DNA of 64,000 nucleotides from Bemisia tabaci (GCF_918797505.1 NC_092802.1:8451480-8515479), one strand, 5' to 3'; counted from the first letter of the stretch, positions 1-9,798 are shown. A program made the numbers and translations. Notes: generated by a model not told the origin, from the sequence alone.

Positions 1-62
1 ATTTCAAAGTTTCAGTAAAAAACTTCATGCCCGCCCTCTCTAATTGACTCGATCTACTGTGT
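1..62 (+). repeat. Fragment of the TIR-sharing array family
   Basis: The sequence ends in the motif GACTCGATCTACTGTG, preceded by the CTCTCTAATT block that closes each unit of the arrays at 3-5 kb and 17-19.5 kb. It is the right-hand end of one unit, cut by the window edge. Confidence 0.6.
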
Positions 63-1098
63 GTCGTCTTCGTGCATTTAAAACACGATGGCTCTCTCTT
101 CCCATGCTGTTTCATACCGAATAACTGCTGAAAACTCAAATCTTTCAACAAGATACATGGCTTAATGACGCGTCATACCGGAATACTGTGTCAAGGCCAG
201 AAAACCAAGATAAAACGCAAACTAGACATATTTCGAAGACGAACAAAACATTTAGTTCCGCCGGATTTCTTTCTTTCGATTATCATATTTGTCCCCGCTA
301 TTGTTCTTCGCGGTTTGTTTGCATATAATCAATATGTTGCCTGAGTTTTCTTCTCTCTATCCTTGAAATTCCATCAATTTTTGGAAATGGCGAGACAAAA
401 GAGAGGAAAACTTCAGTTCAAGATCTCGTCTTGTATGAAAAGGAGCCCACATGTTCATTTCTGTCAGTAGAGGATTATTTCGCTAATAATTAGACTTTCG
501 AGTAAGTTTTACATTGCTAAAATTTTAGTTTAAAAGTGATGTATATGATTTACGCATAAAGCTGATACTTTACTCGAGCCAATCCGTTTCTCAACTCAAT
601 TAACTGATATACTGTGAGCCTTAAACGTTGTGTTTAGTTTAGTTGTGTTTAGTCGAAGGATAGTCAGGTACCTACCCGACGTAAAACGCTGTGTTGATGG
701 TCATTTACTTACAATTTTTGTTTTGCTCTGAGGCTTTTTTCCAAAGTTTGGAATTTTTTAAAGGATTGCGCAGCTTAAGCTTCAATTTGGAAACAGATAC
801 GTAAAAAGTTGCTTGGTGACACTCCGCACCTAGACATTACTACCAATTTTTTGTGTAAGTACGTACATGCATAGATACATGGAGGGTAGACGAACAAATA
901 GTGGTCGCTAGACTCGTTACTTAACACGTTGCTCGATATCCACAGTGAGATATCGTGTGATTTGCACGGCGAAAAATAAATCACAATTATTTTACGGTCG
1001 TGCGGTTTTAATTACGTCACAATTTCACGTGAATCCACGGTAGTATGTATGTAGATATAGATAGATAAGTACACTATGGTAGCCTGAGAACATAGATA
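63..1098. other. Stretch with no identified feature
   Basis: AT-rich non-repetitive-looking DNA. The open frames are short, and I see no splice-supported exon and no fold-back element. A short GTAGTATGTATGTA motif near 1040 recurs near 1435, on the other side of the following fold-back. Confidence 0.5.
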
Positions 1099-1432
1099 TA
1101 AAATAGGACAAGAAAAGGCGAGGACGAGGCTGACAACACTCAATAATTTATAAAACACGAGAAGTTTCGACCGATCTCCCGGTCGTGTTCAACCCTCGAA
1201 AAATAATTAAAAAATCCAAAAACAAAAAGCTAAAAACAATATTACCGGTCCCGGTCTTCTCGCTGCCATGGCCAGGGACCGCTAACGTAGTTTTTTATCT
1301 GTTGTTTTTTTTCACATTTTTGAATCCTTTTTCGACGGTTGATAATGACCGGGAGACCGGTCGAAACTTTCCGCGTTTTATAAATTATTGTGTGTTTTGA
1401 ACCTCGTTCCCGCTTTTTCTTGTCCTATTTTA
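1099..1432. mobile_element. Fold-back element, ~334 bp
   Basis: The left arm (about 1099-1185, starting TAAAATAGGACAAG) is the imperfect reverse complement of the right arm (about 1342-1432, ending CTTGTCCTATTTTA). Both arms carry CGACCGGTCTCCCGGTC-like blocks. The centre has no coding potential I recognise. The family is unassigned and no clear target duplication was found. Confidence 0.65.
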
Positions 1433-1960
1433 CATGTAGTATGTATGTATAAGTCGCTTTCACGGCTGGCTAGGGTACTCTGCGACGCCTATCCGTTATA
1501 GGAATCTGTCATGGAATCAATCCACGGTAGTAGAATCGTGGATTTTGATTAGTCTATTGCATACCATAAAATAAGTCAAGTAATGTAAGTCATTACCAAG
1601 CTTAGAGTAACTTTACAACGAATGTGACAATATCAGTGCGCCCATGATCAAAAAATTTACATGTGCGTAATTAGTCCCGCGTCGATTGCTCCCCTGCCGT
1701 GGTTTTCTGTGTCACCGTAAAAACAGTGTTTTTTTTCTTCGTGCGAAGGTGACAACGAAAAAAAGAATTCTGGAATCAAAAGGTAGAGCCATTTTCGGGG
1801 TACTTACCTTGAGTTCCTATTTTTTCTTCTAGTTCATTCAAAGAATCAAAACCAATACAATGGTAAATTCAAGGGGCATTTGATGTGACGCTAAAAGTTT
1901 ACTTATTTGGAACATGTAAATCCAGGGAGATCGAAGACGTCCATGGACTGATGGATTATT
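1433..1960. other. Stretch with no identified feature
   Basis: AT-rich DNA without an assignable repeat or gene. One short local dyad lies around 1685-1765, where GTGTCACC and GGTGACA flank a T-rich loop. Confidence 0.45.
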
Positions 1961-2099
1961 TGGACTGCATTTTGCAATTTGGACGTATAAATTCCGGCCC
2001 GGTTTAAAAACAACGTATGTGCCATTAGTTTTCCTATGCACATAAGTGTTTTTTCAGATGAGCCAGAATTTATACGTCCAAACTGCAAAAAGTAGTCCA
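1961..2099. mobile_element. 139 bp MITE, copy 1
   Basis: TIRs begin TGGACTGCATTTTGCAA and end AGTAGTCCA. The interior reads GCACATAcg..TTTTT and ends in GAATTTATACGTCC. The same 139 bp design occurs at 7373-7511, 21014-21152 and 21363-21501. The flanks are TT on both sides. No transposase is encoded. Confidence 0.75.
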
Positions 2100-2310
2100 T
2101 TTTGTTCTGCACTAGCTTTCGTTTGCAGAATACTTTGCCTACATCATTCTGTTCCTATGCACCTAAACTGTCTTTTCGTGCACTCGCAAGCACATAATAT
2201 TACATAGCTGTATCGTTTAAAGCGTTGTAACATAATTTACGATAACGTTTTTGTATGGTTTCAGTCTTTTGAACAACTCTTTGTGAAAAGGAAACTATCC
2301 TTGTACCAAG

Positions 2311-2442
2311 ATGAGGATCATAGGTCTAGTTTTTTCGATCGTTGTGGCAGTCATGGGATTCGTTAGATTAGGACACGCTGCTCCCATAGATATAGATAAC
2401 AATGTCCACATAATAATTTATATGCCAGATGTAGGAAAGTAG
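2311..2442 (+). CDS. Possible small secreted peptide (43 codons)
   Basis: ATG at 2311 has an A at -3 (CCAAGATG). The first 24 residues look like a signal peptide: MRIIGLVFS, a hydrophobic core (IVVAVMGFV), then GHAA, followed by a predicted mature part starting PIDIDNN. The frame stops at TAG 2440-2442. A plausible 3' splice site (GGTTTCAG) lies at 2257-2264, which would suit a spliced 5' leader. The frame could instead be the first exon of a longer protein, with a weak donor GAT/GTAGGA at 2430/2431 joining in phase to an open stretch at 2725-2913. I do not recognise the protein. It may be chance, because signal-like hydrophobic frames occur in noncoding DNA. Confidence 0.3.
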   Translation: MRIIGLVFSIVVAVMGFVRLGHAAPIDIDNNVHIIIYMPDVGK

Positions 2443-2724
2443 GATTGCGAAGACGTTGACGACCGATAGTGAAACAAAAAGACGGAGAAAATGGGGGAGG
2501 TATAGACAGAATGGTTGTATGAAAAAAAAGTCGACGTTTGATTGCATTGTCACTGTCGGCTCAGAAATTGTATTTCATGTATGTTTTAGATCTATGATGA
2601 GGCTTTTGTTATGTACGTGTATAGTTGATTAAACAAGTTTAAAATATGACTGTTCTGTCAAAATTTCTTATTCATCTTATTTCAATTGTTTTTGTTTTTT
2701 GTCATGTTCCTTTTTAATTTCTAG

Positions 2725-2913
2725 AATACAAAATTACCACAATTTCTTCCCGCCCGCATTAATACATCAATATGCCCATTACGCCCATCAAAGGACGTAC
2801 TTTTGGTAAAAATAAACAATTTCTCTTTCTTCCTTCTTCTTGCTTCTAAAGAGGCTCCGTGGTATTCACTCGGCACGCATTCCTTCAGAGTCAATTTTGG
2901 TACTAGTCTGTGA
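2725..2913 (+). other. Open stretch after a good 3' splice site; possible exon
   Basis: A strong pyrimidine tract and TTTCTAG end at 2724. From 2725 there are 62 open codons before TGA 2911-2913, in a phase compatible with the secreted-peptide frame upstream. The minus strand is also open across 2721-2993 (90 residues, with a basic EARRRKKEK stretch), so the coding strand is undecided. No family is recognised on either strand. Confidence 0.15.
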
Positions 2914-3981
2914 AGTGAATTCTCCTCTTCGATTAAAAGCCTGGAAGGATCAACTTTCGAGTCTTTGATATTGAAGACTGCTCCTTCAATCACTGATGTT
3001 GCATATTGTCTTGATCACGAATATCTTAACAATATTTGGAAAATTTGAAAGTCAATCTTAGGTTTTTGTCCCTGGGATTCTGTACTGTGCGGTGCAAAGT
3101 GGATCGAGACAATGGGAAGGTCGGACATTAAATTTCGGACTAAAAACTGCAAATTTATGTAAAGTTCGTCACATCTTCAATTATTTTTTTTTGTCCATGG
3201 AATCCCACACTCTGCGGCGCACAGTGAATAGAGGCAATGTGAAAGGTGGGACATGAAATTTCAGACTAAAATCTGCAAATTTTAATGTTTCTATCGTCAC
3301 ATTTTAAAATTCAAAGGAGTGTTCCTGCAAGAAAATTTCACGAGTAAACCAAAAGAATCATTTTTCAAACCTCAACGTTTTGTAAAAACGGAGTTATAAG
3401 CTTTTAAATTTAAAATTTTATCTGACCTCTCCAACTGACTCAATCCACCGTGCGACACACAGTGGAACGAATTCACAGGAAAGTCGGACAAAATTTGGAA
3501 ACTTTGACAGCTAAAATTTTGTAAAACATAAAACGAAAAAGTTTAAAAGTGGTTCTATTGGATCTTTCGTAAATTTTCATGGAGGAACGCCTCCTGAAAT
3601 TGAAATTGTGACGAAAGAAACATGTGTAATTGTAGCCAAAAATTCCATGTCCAACCTCTTCTATTAGTTCAATCCACTGTGCAGCGCACAGTGGATCTAG
3701 TCAACCAGAGAGGTCGGACATGAAATTTTTAACTAACAAGGGGAGTCTACGAAGTGACATCCTGGGATTGGGTTCATTTTGCTTGTACATGAAGAAGAGA
3801 CAAATCTAAGGTTGACGTATTTTTTTTTAGCCGTCACCTCCCAACCGTTCTCGAGATATCGATTTTTAAAGTTACGATTTTTGCACGTTTCCGCGCGGAG
3901 TTCCGGCGAGTCAACTGAGCGCCGGCAAGCTGCACGAAACGCGTTTGCTATCAGCGTTACAGACCGGCAGACCTTATCAAC

Positions 3982-4057
3982 TGTTCCGTGGCCGAGTGGC
4001 AGAGTGATCGCCTACCGTTCCTACGGTCGCGGGTTCGAGTCCCGTATCGAGCCGTAG
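3982..4057 (+). other. tRNA-derived sequence, left arm
   Basis: An exact tRNA A-box (TGGCCGAGTGG, 3989-3999; the form seen in Leu/Ser tRNAs) and B-box (GGTTCGAGTCC, 4032-4042) sit at tRNA-like spacing. A T-arm GCGGG/CCCGT forms. A TTTT run follows at 4059-4062, which could terminate RNA polymerase III. The 5' and 3' acceptor strands do not pair and the anticodon arm is non-canonical, so this is tRNA-derived rather than a working tRNA gene. Confidence 0.6.
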
Positions 4058-4500
4058 CTTTTAGGGTACGCCGCAATGCGTTTTCACAAGTTTTCTTTAT
4101 TTTTATCACACACCAAGGGGTCCGCCCCCTGGCCGCTAAGCGGCCCAACCCCCGGGGCGAAAAGGCCCGCTTCGCGGCAAGCGAAATTATCGAAATCGAC
4201 CGTTGACGGTTACTGGGTAAATAATTTCAATTGAATGATAAAATGATGTTTCAAATGAAAATTTCCCACCACACAATATTTTTAATGACTTTTTCCTCAC
4301 TCTGAATTTGCAACCGTCAAAATTGCAAAATTATTTACCCAGTAACCGTCAACGGTCGATTTTGATAATTTCGTTTGCCGCGAAGCGGGCCTTTTCGCCC
4401 CGGGGGTTGGGCCGCTTAGCGGCCAGGGGGCGGACCCCTTGGTGTGTGATAAAAATAAAGAAAACTTGTAAAAACGCATTGCGGCGAACCCTAAAAGCTA

Positions 4501-4574
4501 CGGCTCGCTACGGGACTCGAACCCGCGACCGTAGGAACGGTAGGCGATCACCCTGCCACTCGGCCACGGAACAG
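4501..4574 (-). other. tRNA-derived sequence, right arm (mirror copy)
   Basis: This is the reverse complement of the left-arm tRNA-like sequence, with the same A-box and B-box on the minus strand and a few substitutions (for example CAGGGTGATC instead of CAGAGTGATC). Both copies point inward, so transcripts would run through the spacer into the opposite arm unless terminated. Confidence 0.6.
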
Positions 4575-4903
4575 TTTATAAGGGCGGCCGGTCTGTAACG
4601 CTGATAGCAAACGCGTTTTGTGCAGCTTGCCGGCGCTCAGTTGACTCGCCGGAACTCCGCGCGGAAACGTGCAAAAATCGTAACTTTAAAAATCGATATC
4701 TCGAGAACGGTTGGGAGGTGGCGGCTAAAAAAAAATACGTCAACCTTAGATTTGTCTCTTCTTCATGTACAAGCAAAATGAACCCAATCCCAGGATGTCA
4801 CTTCGTAGACTCCCCTTGTAAGCCTGCAAATTTTGACGTTTAATTTGTCACATTTAAACGTTTAAGGGGTGTTTTTTGATGAAAATTTTACGAGGAAACC
4901 ATT

Positions 4904-5156
4904 CTGCCGTGCTAAGGAAGAACGCCGCATGAACATTCAGGAGTTGCCAAATTTCACCTAATAAAATATGTATTTTTGACTAAATCACTGCATATTTCTA
5001 CTTGATATTTCCAGATATTTTAGATTAAATTGCGTACAAAATTGTCCGAAAATTTGGGGGGAAAATATTCACAATTTTCCAAGTAAAGTCAGTTTTTATC
5101 GAAGGAAACTTGGCAACGTCCGAAGGGTCATACGGCATTCTTCCTTAGCACGGCAG
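4904..5156. mobile_element. 253 bp MITE (CTGCCGTGCTAAGG family), copy 1
   Basis: TIRs are CTGCCGTGCTAAGGAAGAAC and its reverse complement. CATT is duplicated at 4900-4903 and 5157-5160, giving a 4 bp target duplication. The element splits an array unit between AAACCATT and CGAACC. Related copies are at 9022-9250, 40587-41517 (interrupted) and 62794-63046 (also 253 bp). Confidence 0.8.
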
Positions 5157-5448
5157 CATTCGAACCACTTTTAAAACCTCAAAGCTTTGTATGAATGGAG
5201 TTATAAGTTTTTAAAGTTTTTAAAGTTTCCAAATTTTGTCCGACTTTTTCTATCGACTCGATCCACCGTGCGGCGGCTGGCAGACGAAGGGATTTGCCCG
5301 GGATTCATCCTGGAATAACACATTCTGGGTCGCCGCCTCGCCGTCCGTCGCTGGGACACGTGTCGAGGGATCTCGGGGAGCCGTGTGGCCGTGTCCACTC
5401 GACCGGGGCGAGAAAGAAAACACCTTTGAAGACGACTCCCGGCTCGGT

Positions 5449-5573
5449 TCGTCGCTCCTCCGACTTAAAGGCATATCTAAATTCCCACATGAGCCCTGGA
5501 GAGCATATAGTTACACGGAGAACAGGGCTCCTGTGGAAATCGAGATACGTCCTTCCGTCAGAGGAGCGACGGT
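5449..5573. repeat. Fold-back repeat with CACATGAGCCC/GGGCTCcTGTG arms
   Basis: CGTCGCTCCTCCGAC at the left mirrors TCAGAGGAGCGACG at the right. Inside, CACATGAGCCCTG mirrors CAGGGCTCCTGTGG around a TACACGGAGAA loop. A related partial copy lies at 31215-31296. The surrounding 5275-5610 sequence is unusually GC-rich, but no protein is recognised in it. Confidence 0.55.
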
Positions 5574-5610
5574 TCGTCCGGAGGGATTTTCCCGCGCTCG
5601 GCCATCGGAG

Positions 5611-5774
5611 CAGTGGCGTGTCGTGAATAATCGATTATCGATATATCGCCATTTGAAGCTATGGTAAAGAATCGATTACTGAGGTGTTCGCTGCGAACAC
5701 CCTGACAATCGATCTTTTTTCATAGGTTTAAATGGCATAACAATCGATATATCGCAATTCACGCCACGCCACTG
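5611..5774. mobile_element. hAT-like MITE, copy 1 (164 bp)
   Basis: TIRs are CAGTGGCGTG and ACGCCACGCCACTG. A perfect 8 bp target duplication, CATCGGAG, lies at 5603-5610 and 5775-5782. The interior has ATCGATATATCG palindromes and GGTGTTCGCTGCGAACACC. An 8 bp duplication with CAGNG-type ends is diagnostic of hAT elements. Other copies are at 14859, 16399, 41736 and 45444. Confidence 0.9.
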
Positions 5775-5861
5775 CATCGGAGCCAAGGTGCACGCGGAGG
5801 ATGGATTATTTTTAGCCCGCGAGCTCGAGACTTCGCTTTCCCGTGATCCTCTACAACAAGT

Positions 5862-5983
5862 GAACGTATTTCTGTCAAACGGGACTATGTGCATTACGCC
5901 ATGAGCCCTAAGATCCGTAAGGATATACGCATAACAAAGCTCACGTCATACTGCACATAGTTCCGTTTGGCAGAAAGCCGTCC
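5862..5983. mobile_element. 122 bp MITE (GGACGTATTTCT family), copy 1
   Basis: TIRs resemble GGACGTATTTCTGTCAAACG. AAGT is duplicated at 5858-5861 and 5984-5987. Copies at 11923, 24506, 25779 and 26114 have the same 122 bp length and 4 bp flanking repeats (AGAT, AAAC/AAAT, AAAT, AAAT). Confidence 0.8.
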
Positions 5984-5995
5984 AAGTGAACTAGC

Positions 5996-7205
5996 CAAAG
6001 ACATAAAGACGGAGCGCTCGTATCTAAAAGCACGGGGAAAAAGTGAAGCTAGGTTCGGCGCTGCGCGCTTGTGTGAGTGTGTAAATGAGCGCGGGAATCC
6101 ATGGCGGCAAACGGAAATTTGATTTGAACTTGTCCTCTTGATTTTTGCACATTTCTTCTTTGAAACGTATTTTAAATTCCTAAAACGAATATACTAAGAA
6201 AGTTCGGTCTGCGTCCTAATATAATACACCTACTTTTGCTCGGTAACAGGCAGTAATCTCACATAAAGTTAGTTTTTCTTCTGCTCATGGTGGTTCTGCA
6301 GGTTCAAACAGGCCGTTACAGTTCTAGATCAACGTTACTCCCAAATGAAATGAATCGGTCGACGACGGACTGAAACTAACCTAAAGTTAAAAAAATATGA
6401 GTGTGTACCTGAATTTGGGCAAAAATCAACCTAAAATACTTTGTTTCCGCAATTTTATTTATTAGTTCCCGCCCAAAGACATAAAGACGGAGCACTAAAA
6501 GCAAAAAATGAAGCTTCTAGAGCTTCTTTTCAATCACCTCTACTATTGGCTAGAGGATTGGCGGCGAAATCGGGACAAGTTTGAATTCAAATGTAGGGTG
6601 GGAACTAATAAATAAAATTGCGGAAACAAAGTATTTTAGGTTGATTTTTGCCCAAATTCAGGTACACACTCATATTTTTTTAACTTTAGGTTAGTTTCAG
6701 TCCGTCGTCGACCGATTAATTTCATTTGGGAGTAACGTTGATCTAGAACTGTAACGGCCTGTTTGAACCTGCAGAACCACCATGAGCAGAAGAAAAACTA
6801 ACTTTATGTGAGATTACTGCCTGTTACCGAGCAAAAGTAGGTGTATTATATTAGGACGCAGACCGAACTTTCTTAGTATATTCGTTTTAGGAATTTAAAA
6901 TACGTTTCGAAGAAGAAATGTGGAAAAATCAAGAGGACAAGTTCAAATCAAATTTCCGTTTGCCGCCATGGATTCCCGCGCTCATTTACACACTCACACA
7001 AGCGCGCAGCGCCGAACCTAGCTTCACTTTTTCCCCGTGCTTTTAGATACGAGCGCTCCGTCTTTATGTCTTTGTTCCCGCCCTACATTTGAATTCAAAC
7101 TTGTCCCGATTTCGCCGCCAATCCTCTAGCCAATAGTAGAGGTGATTGAAAAGAAGCTCTAGAAGCTTCATTTTTTGCTTTTAGTGCTCCGTCTTTATGT
7201 CTTTG
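5996..7205. mobile_element. 1,210 bp element with interlocked inverted repeats, hAT-like
   Basis: Outer ends are CAAAGACATAAAGACGGAGC and its reverse complement. The 8 bp sequence GAACTAGC is duplicated at 5988-5995 and 7206-7213. Inside, segment A (5996-6470) is inverted at 6600-7074, and segment B (6474-6604) is inverted at 7075-7205. The order is A-B-A'-B', so the two stems interlock rather than nest. CAAAG fits the YARNG end consensus of hAT. No long frame is present. Confidence 0.8.
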
Positions 7206-7372
7206 GAACTAGCCTAGAGGCATCACAACCTCATAGGATTCACGTAAAAGCTAGACCAGGGCTGGACACGCACGTCAGTCAGGCATATTGTCATGGTCAT
7301 CGGCTCAACATTGGTTTCTTATCATTTTGATCATCGAAGCAAAGTGGACAACAACAGGCTGATCATTATAGT

Positions 7373-7511
7373 TGGATCAAATTTTGCAATAAGGAACCAC
7401 TATCTCTGGCTCTTCTGTAAAAGCGCCTATCTGCGAAGGGAAACTAGTAGCATATATGCTGTTTCTAAAATGAGCCAGAAATAGTGGTTCCTCATTGCAA
7501 AATGATGTCCA
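7373..7511. mobile_element. 139 bp MITE, copy 2 (divergent)
   Basis: The length matches the copy at 1961-2099. The left end is TGGATCAAATTTTGCAATA and the right end is TTGCAAAATGATGTCCA. CTCTGGCTC and GAGCCAGA mark the inner dyad. Confidence 0.65.
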
Positions 7512-7524
7512 GTTAATAGACAAA

Positions 7525-8049
7525 TGGACCGCGTTTAGAAGAAAGGAACTAAGCCACATCAGCTGTTGCCAAATGTAACTGGGCACTTTAGTTTTTTACA
7601 AGAGAACGTTTGTGCGGGTTCCTTTGAAAATTTTGAGGGATTCGCTTCGCACTGTGAAGAAAAGTTCACTGATTTTTGCACGAAAATCCGCACAACAGTT
7701 TTCATGTATAAAATTAAACTGTTCAATTAAATTTGGGAATAGCTAAAAAAAAACGTTTGTAGAGAACAGTCACAATACAATATTATAAAAAAGAGATACA
7801 ATTTCGCGTACTCACTTTCGCTATTCAACAATTACATGGGACGCGTTCCGGGGTCGAGATGGTCCCATTATCAGCCGGCAGCGATCTGTTCGAGCGAACG
7901 CATTCGCTGCCGGCTGATGATGGGGCCATCTCGACCCCGGAACGCGTCCCATATAATTGTTAAATAGCGCAAGTGAGCACGCGAAATTGTATCTCTGTTT
8001 TTTGGGAATAGCTGATGTGGTTTGGTTCCTTTCTGTTTGATGCGGTCCA
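7525..8049. mobile_element. TGGACCGCG-family MITE interrupted by a hairpin insertion
   Basis: The left end is TGGACCGCGTTTAG and the right end is GTTTGATGCGGTCCA. Next to both ends lies the GGAACTAAGCCACATCAGC-type block shared with the intact 255 bp copy at 55128-55382. The extra ~255 bp is the hairpin insertion at 7747-8001. Confidence 0.7.
7747..8001. mobile_element. GC-rich hairpin insertion with 13 bp flanking repeats
   Basis: TTTGGGAATAGCT occurs at 7734-7746 and 8002-8014, bracketing the insertion. It begins with an A run and ends with a T run. Inside, about 93 bp arms (7793-7885 and 7905-7996) pair almost perfectly, including GGGACGCGTTCCGGGGTCGA and GCCGGCAGCGA blocks. It may be a separate MITE, or a duplication within the host element. 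Confidence 0.55.
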
Positions 8050-8178
8050 ATTAAGACACAGAGAAAATGGTGCGATCCTATTAATGGATGTTCCCGTTCA
8101 AAATTGCCTTGTCCCTCGTAATATAATAATTACTCAATCGCGTAGCGCTACTGTGATAGAGAGAACTGCTTGTCCTTC

Positions 8179-8745
8179 ACTCGGATGTTCTTTCTTCCGT
8201 GTTTTAAAACGCCTTCAAATAATGACGATACTCCGCAATACACCGGAGTTCGAATAGTGGTATCACGGAAACGGGCTTCGTGCGAAAGCGAGGCCGATAC
8301 TTTACTCAAAGGTACACAGAAAGTCACTTTTGGTTTACACTGGATTAAGGGAGCTTGAGGCGACCCTTAACACAGCATCACAATAAGGTCAAGTTTCGCA
8401 AACCTTAAGTGAGATTCATTGGTATGACTTTGGAAATGGTTCCTCCTCGAAATTCTTGAAAAGGGTCCAGTATGAGCCCATCCTAATGATACACCTCCTG
8501 CCCCCTACTTTTCTACGACCTGCTATGAATAGTCAATTTTGAGTTCTTCCAGACTGAAGTGCACTACGGAAATGATTTTCAAGCGGTACCCTAGAGTCTC
8601 AAGCAAGAGGGAGTAAAGTATCGACTTCGCTTTCGCACAAAGCCAGTTTCCGTGATACAACTATTTGAACTCGGGTGTGTTGTGGAGTATCGCCGTTATT
8701 TGAAGGCGTTTTGAAAAATGGAAGAAGAGAGGATCCGAATACTTA
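8179..8745. mobile_element. ~565 bp MITE (CGCCTTCAAAT family)
   Basis: The left arm at about 8179-8310 is inverted at about 8608-8745. It carries the blocks AACGCCTTCAAATAATGACG, TCCGCAATACACC and GTGCGAAAGCGA. Fragments of this family recur at 27240, 29692, 33590, 37775, 38470, 42318, 56720 and 63699. Confidence 0.7.
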
Positions 8746-9021
8746 TACGCCGTTTTTTCTCATTACGGCAGCGTTAAGTGATTGAGCCATGGTCGCATTA
8801 CAAGAGACGGGGTGATCTTGAATTGGACCATCTACCAATAAGATCGCTTCATTGTCTCTTTGTCTCATTTTTCTGATATATATAAACGAAGAATTCATCA
8901 CTTACTCCAACGAGCAATGTTGATCATAGTCGGAATGTGAAAACGTCTGTGGCAATTTTCCGTTCTTACAGTACAACAGAACCTTTAAAGTGATTACCTT
9001 TCTCCTCTCATCCTGCCTCGT

Positions 9022-9250
9022 CTGCCGTGCTCAGGAAGAACGCCGTATGAGGCTACAGACGTTGCCAAATTTCCTTTGAATATTTTTTTCTCCCAATTTT
9101 CTTGATAATTTTGTTCGTAATTTGACTTGAAGTGCCAGCAAATTGCAAGGAAATATACTTAATTATATCTTCCCATCAAAATTAATATTATCTGAGAAAA
9201 TATTTGGCAACACTTGAATGCTCATACGGCGTTCTTCCTTAGCACGGCAA
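9022..9250. mobile_element. CTGCCGTG-family MITE, copy 2
   Basis: The left end is CTGCCGTGCTCAGGAAGAAC and the right end is GTTCTTCCTTAGCACGGCA. It includes the subterminal GTTGCCAAATTTCC and TTTGGCAACACTTGA blocks. It is slightly shorter than the 253 bp copies, and its flanking duplication is unclear. Confidence 0.7.
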
Positions 9251-9614
9251 GAGAAACCTTAGATGCATTAAAAATGAATCCCTTCAAAGTGAAATCACTG
9301 CCACTTTAGTAAGGAGCACTATCAACATTCAGCGGAGATCTTCCGTAGCTGAATCTGCTCGACCGGAACCTTTCAACCCGCCAATAATGCTCCTTTTTCA
9401 AGTATTTTTCCCGGAAAAAATCGCAAGCTCCGCTGCCAAATTGTGAAGATTTTTGAAAATGTTTGACTCCTCTATACTCCTACACACTTCAACTCACGCA
9501 TTTTTCAGTGCACAGTTTCGCACAGTTCATAATGTTCAGCAACATCTTAATTTAACAAATTTCTAACTATTTTAAACTCCCGCCATTTTATAGTGAACCT
9601 AGTCAGTAGTCACA
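9251..9614. other. Stretch with no identified feature
   Basis: No fold-back, tandem repeat or convincing coding frame is seen. Confidence 0.4.
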
Positions 9615-9798
9615 CACTGGGGAAAAAAAAAAACACTCACACACACTGGATCTAGAGTCCAAATCAAGAACCAAGCCTCTTAATTTGAGCGGATTTCCTT
9701 TTGATTTAAGCTTAAATCTGATTGAATCAAGAGTCCGTTTTCTTGTCAATGTTTTCAAGAGTCTGGACTGTAGATCCAATGTGTTTTTTTTCCCAGTG
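9615..9798. mobile_element. CACTGGAAAAAAA-family MITE, copy 1
   Basis: Ends are CACTGGGGAAAA and TTTTCCCAGTG, flanked by CA on both sides. The interior is palindromic, with GATTTAAGCTTAAATC and AGTCTGGACT blocks. It is shorter than the ~230 bp copies at 39131, 40734 and 43662. Confidence 0.75.

Larger units (their letters stand above)
3737..4818. mobile_element. 1,082 bp palindromic element with TAA target duplication, PIF/Harbinger-like
   Basis: TIRs start CAAGGGGAGTCTACG. The arms are about 490 bp each (3737-4227 and 4327-4818) and nearly identical. TAA occurs at 3734-3736 and 4819-4821, and the flanking array unit is restored if the element and one TAA are removed. A 3 bp TAA duplication is typical of PIF/Harbinger transposons, but the TIR sequence itself does not prove that class. 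Each arm holds a tRNA-like sequence and GC-rich small hairpins such as GGCCGCTAAGCGGCC. No transposase is encoded. Confidence 0.75.
3030..5277. repeat. Alternating array of TIR-sharing repeat units (interrupted)
   Basis: Junctions of the form CACTGTGCgGCGCACAGTGG occur at about 3095, 3210, 3452, 3677 and 5270. Each is a near-palindrome where one unit's right end meets the next unit's left end. Unit lengths between junctions are about 242, 225 and, after removing two later insertions, about 257 bp. Successive units are in opposite orientation: one carries GTCGGACATGAAATTT..CGTCAC and the next GTCGGACAAAATTTGG..GACGAAA. The insertions are the palindrome at 3737-4818 and the MITE at 4904-5156. 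Confidence 0.75.

Noticed and set aside
3982..4057. Functional tRNA gene
   Set aside because: A-box, B-box and T-arm are present, but the acceptor strands do not pair and no standard 7-base anticodon loop forms. It also lies in a repeat arm.
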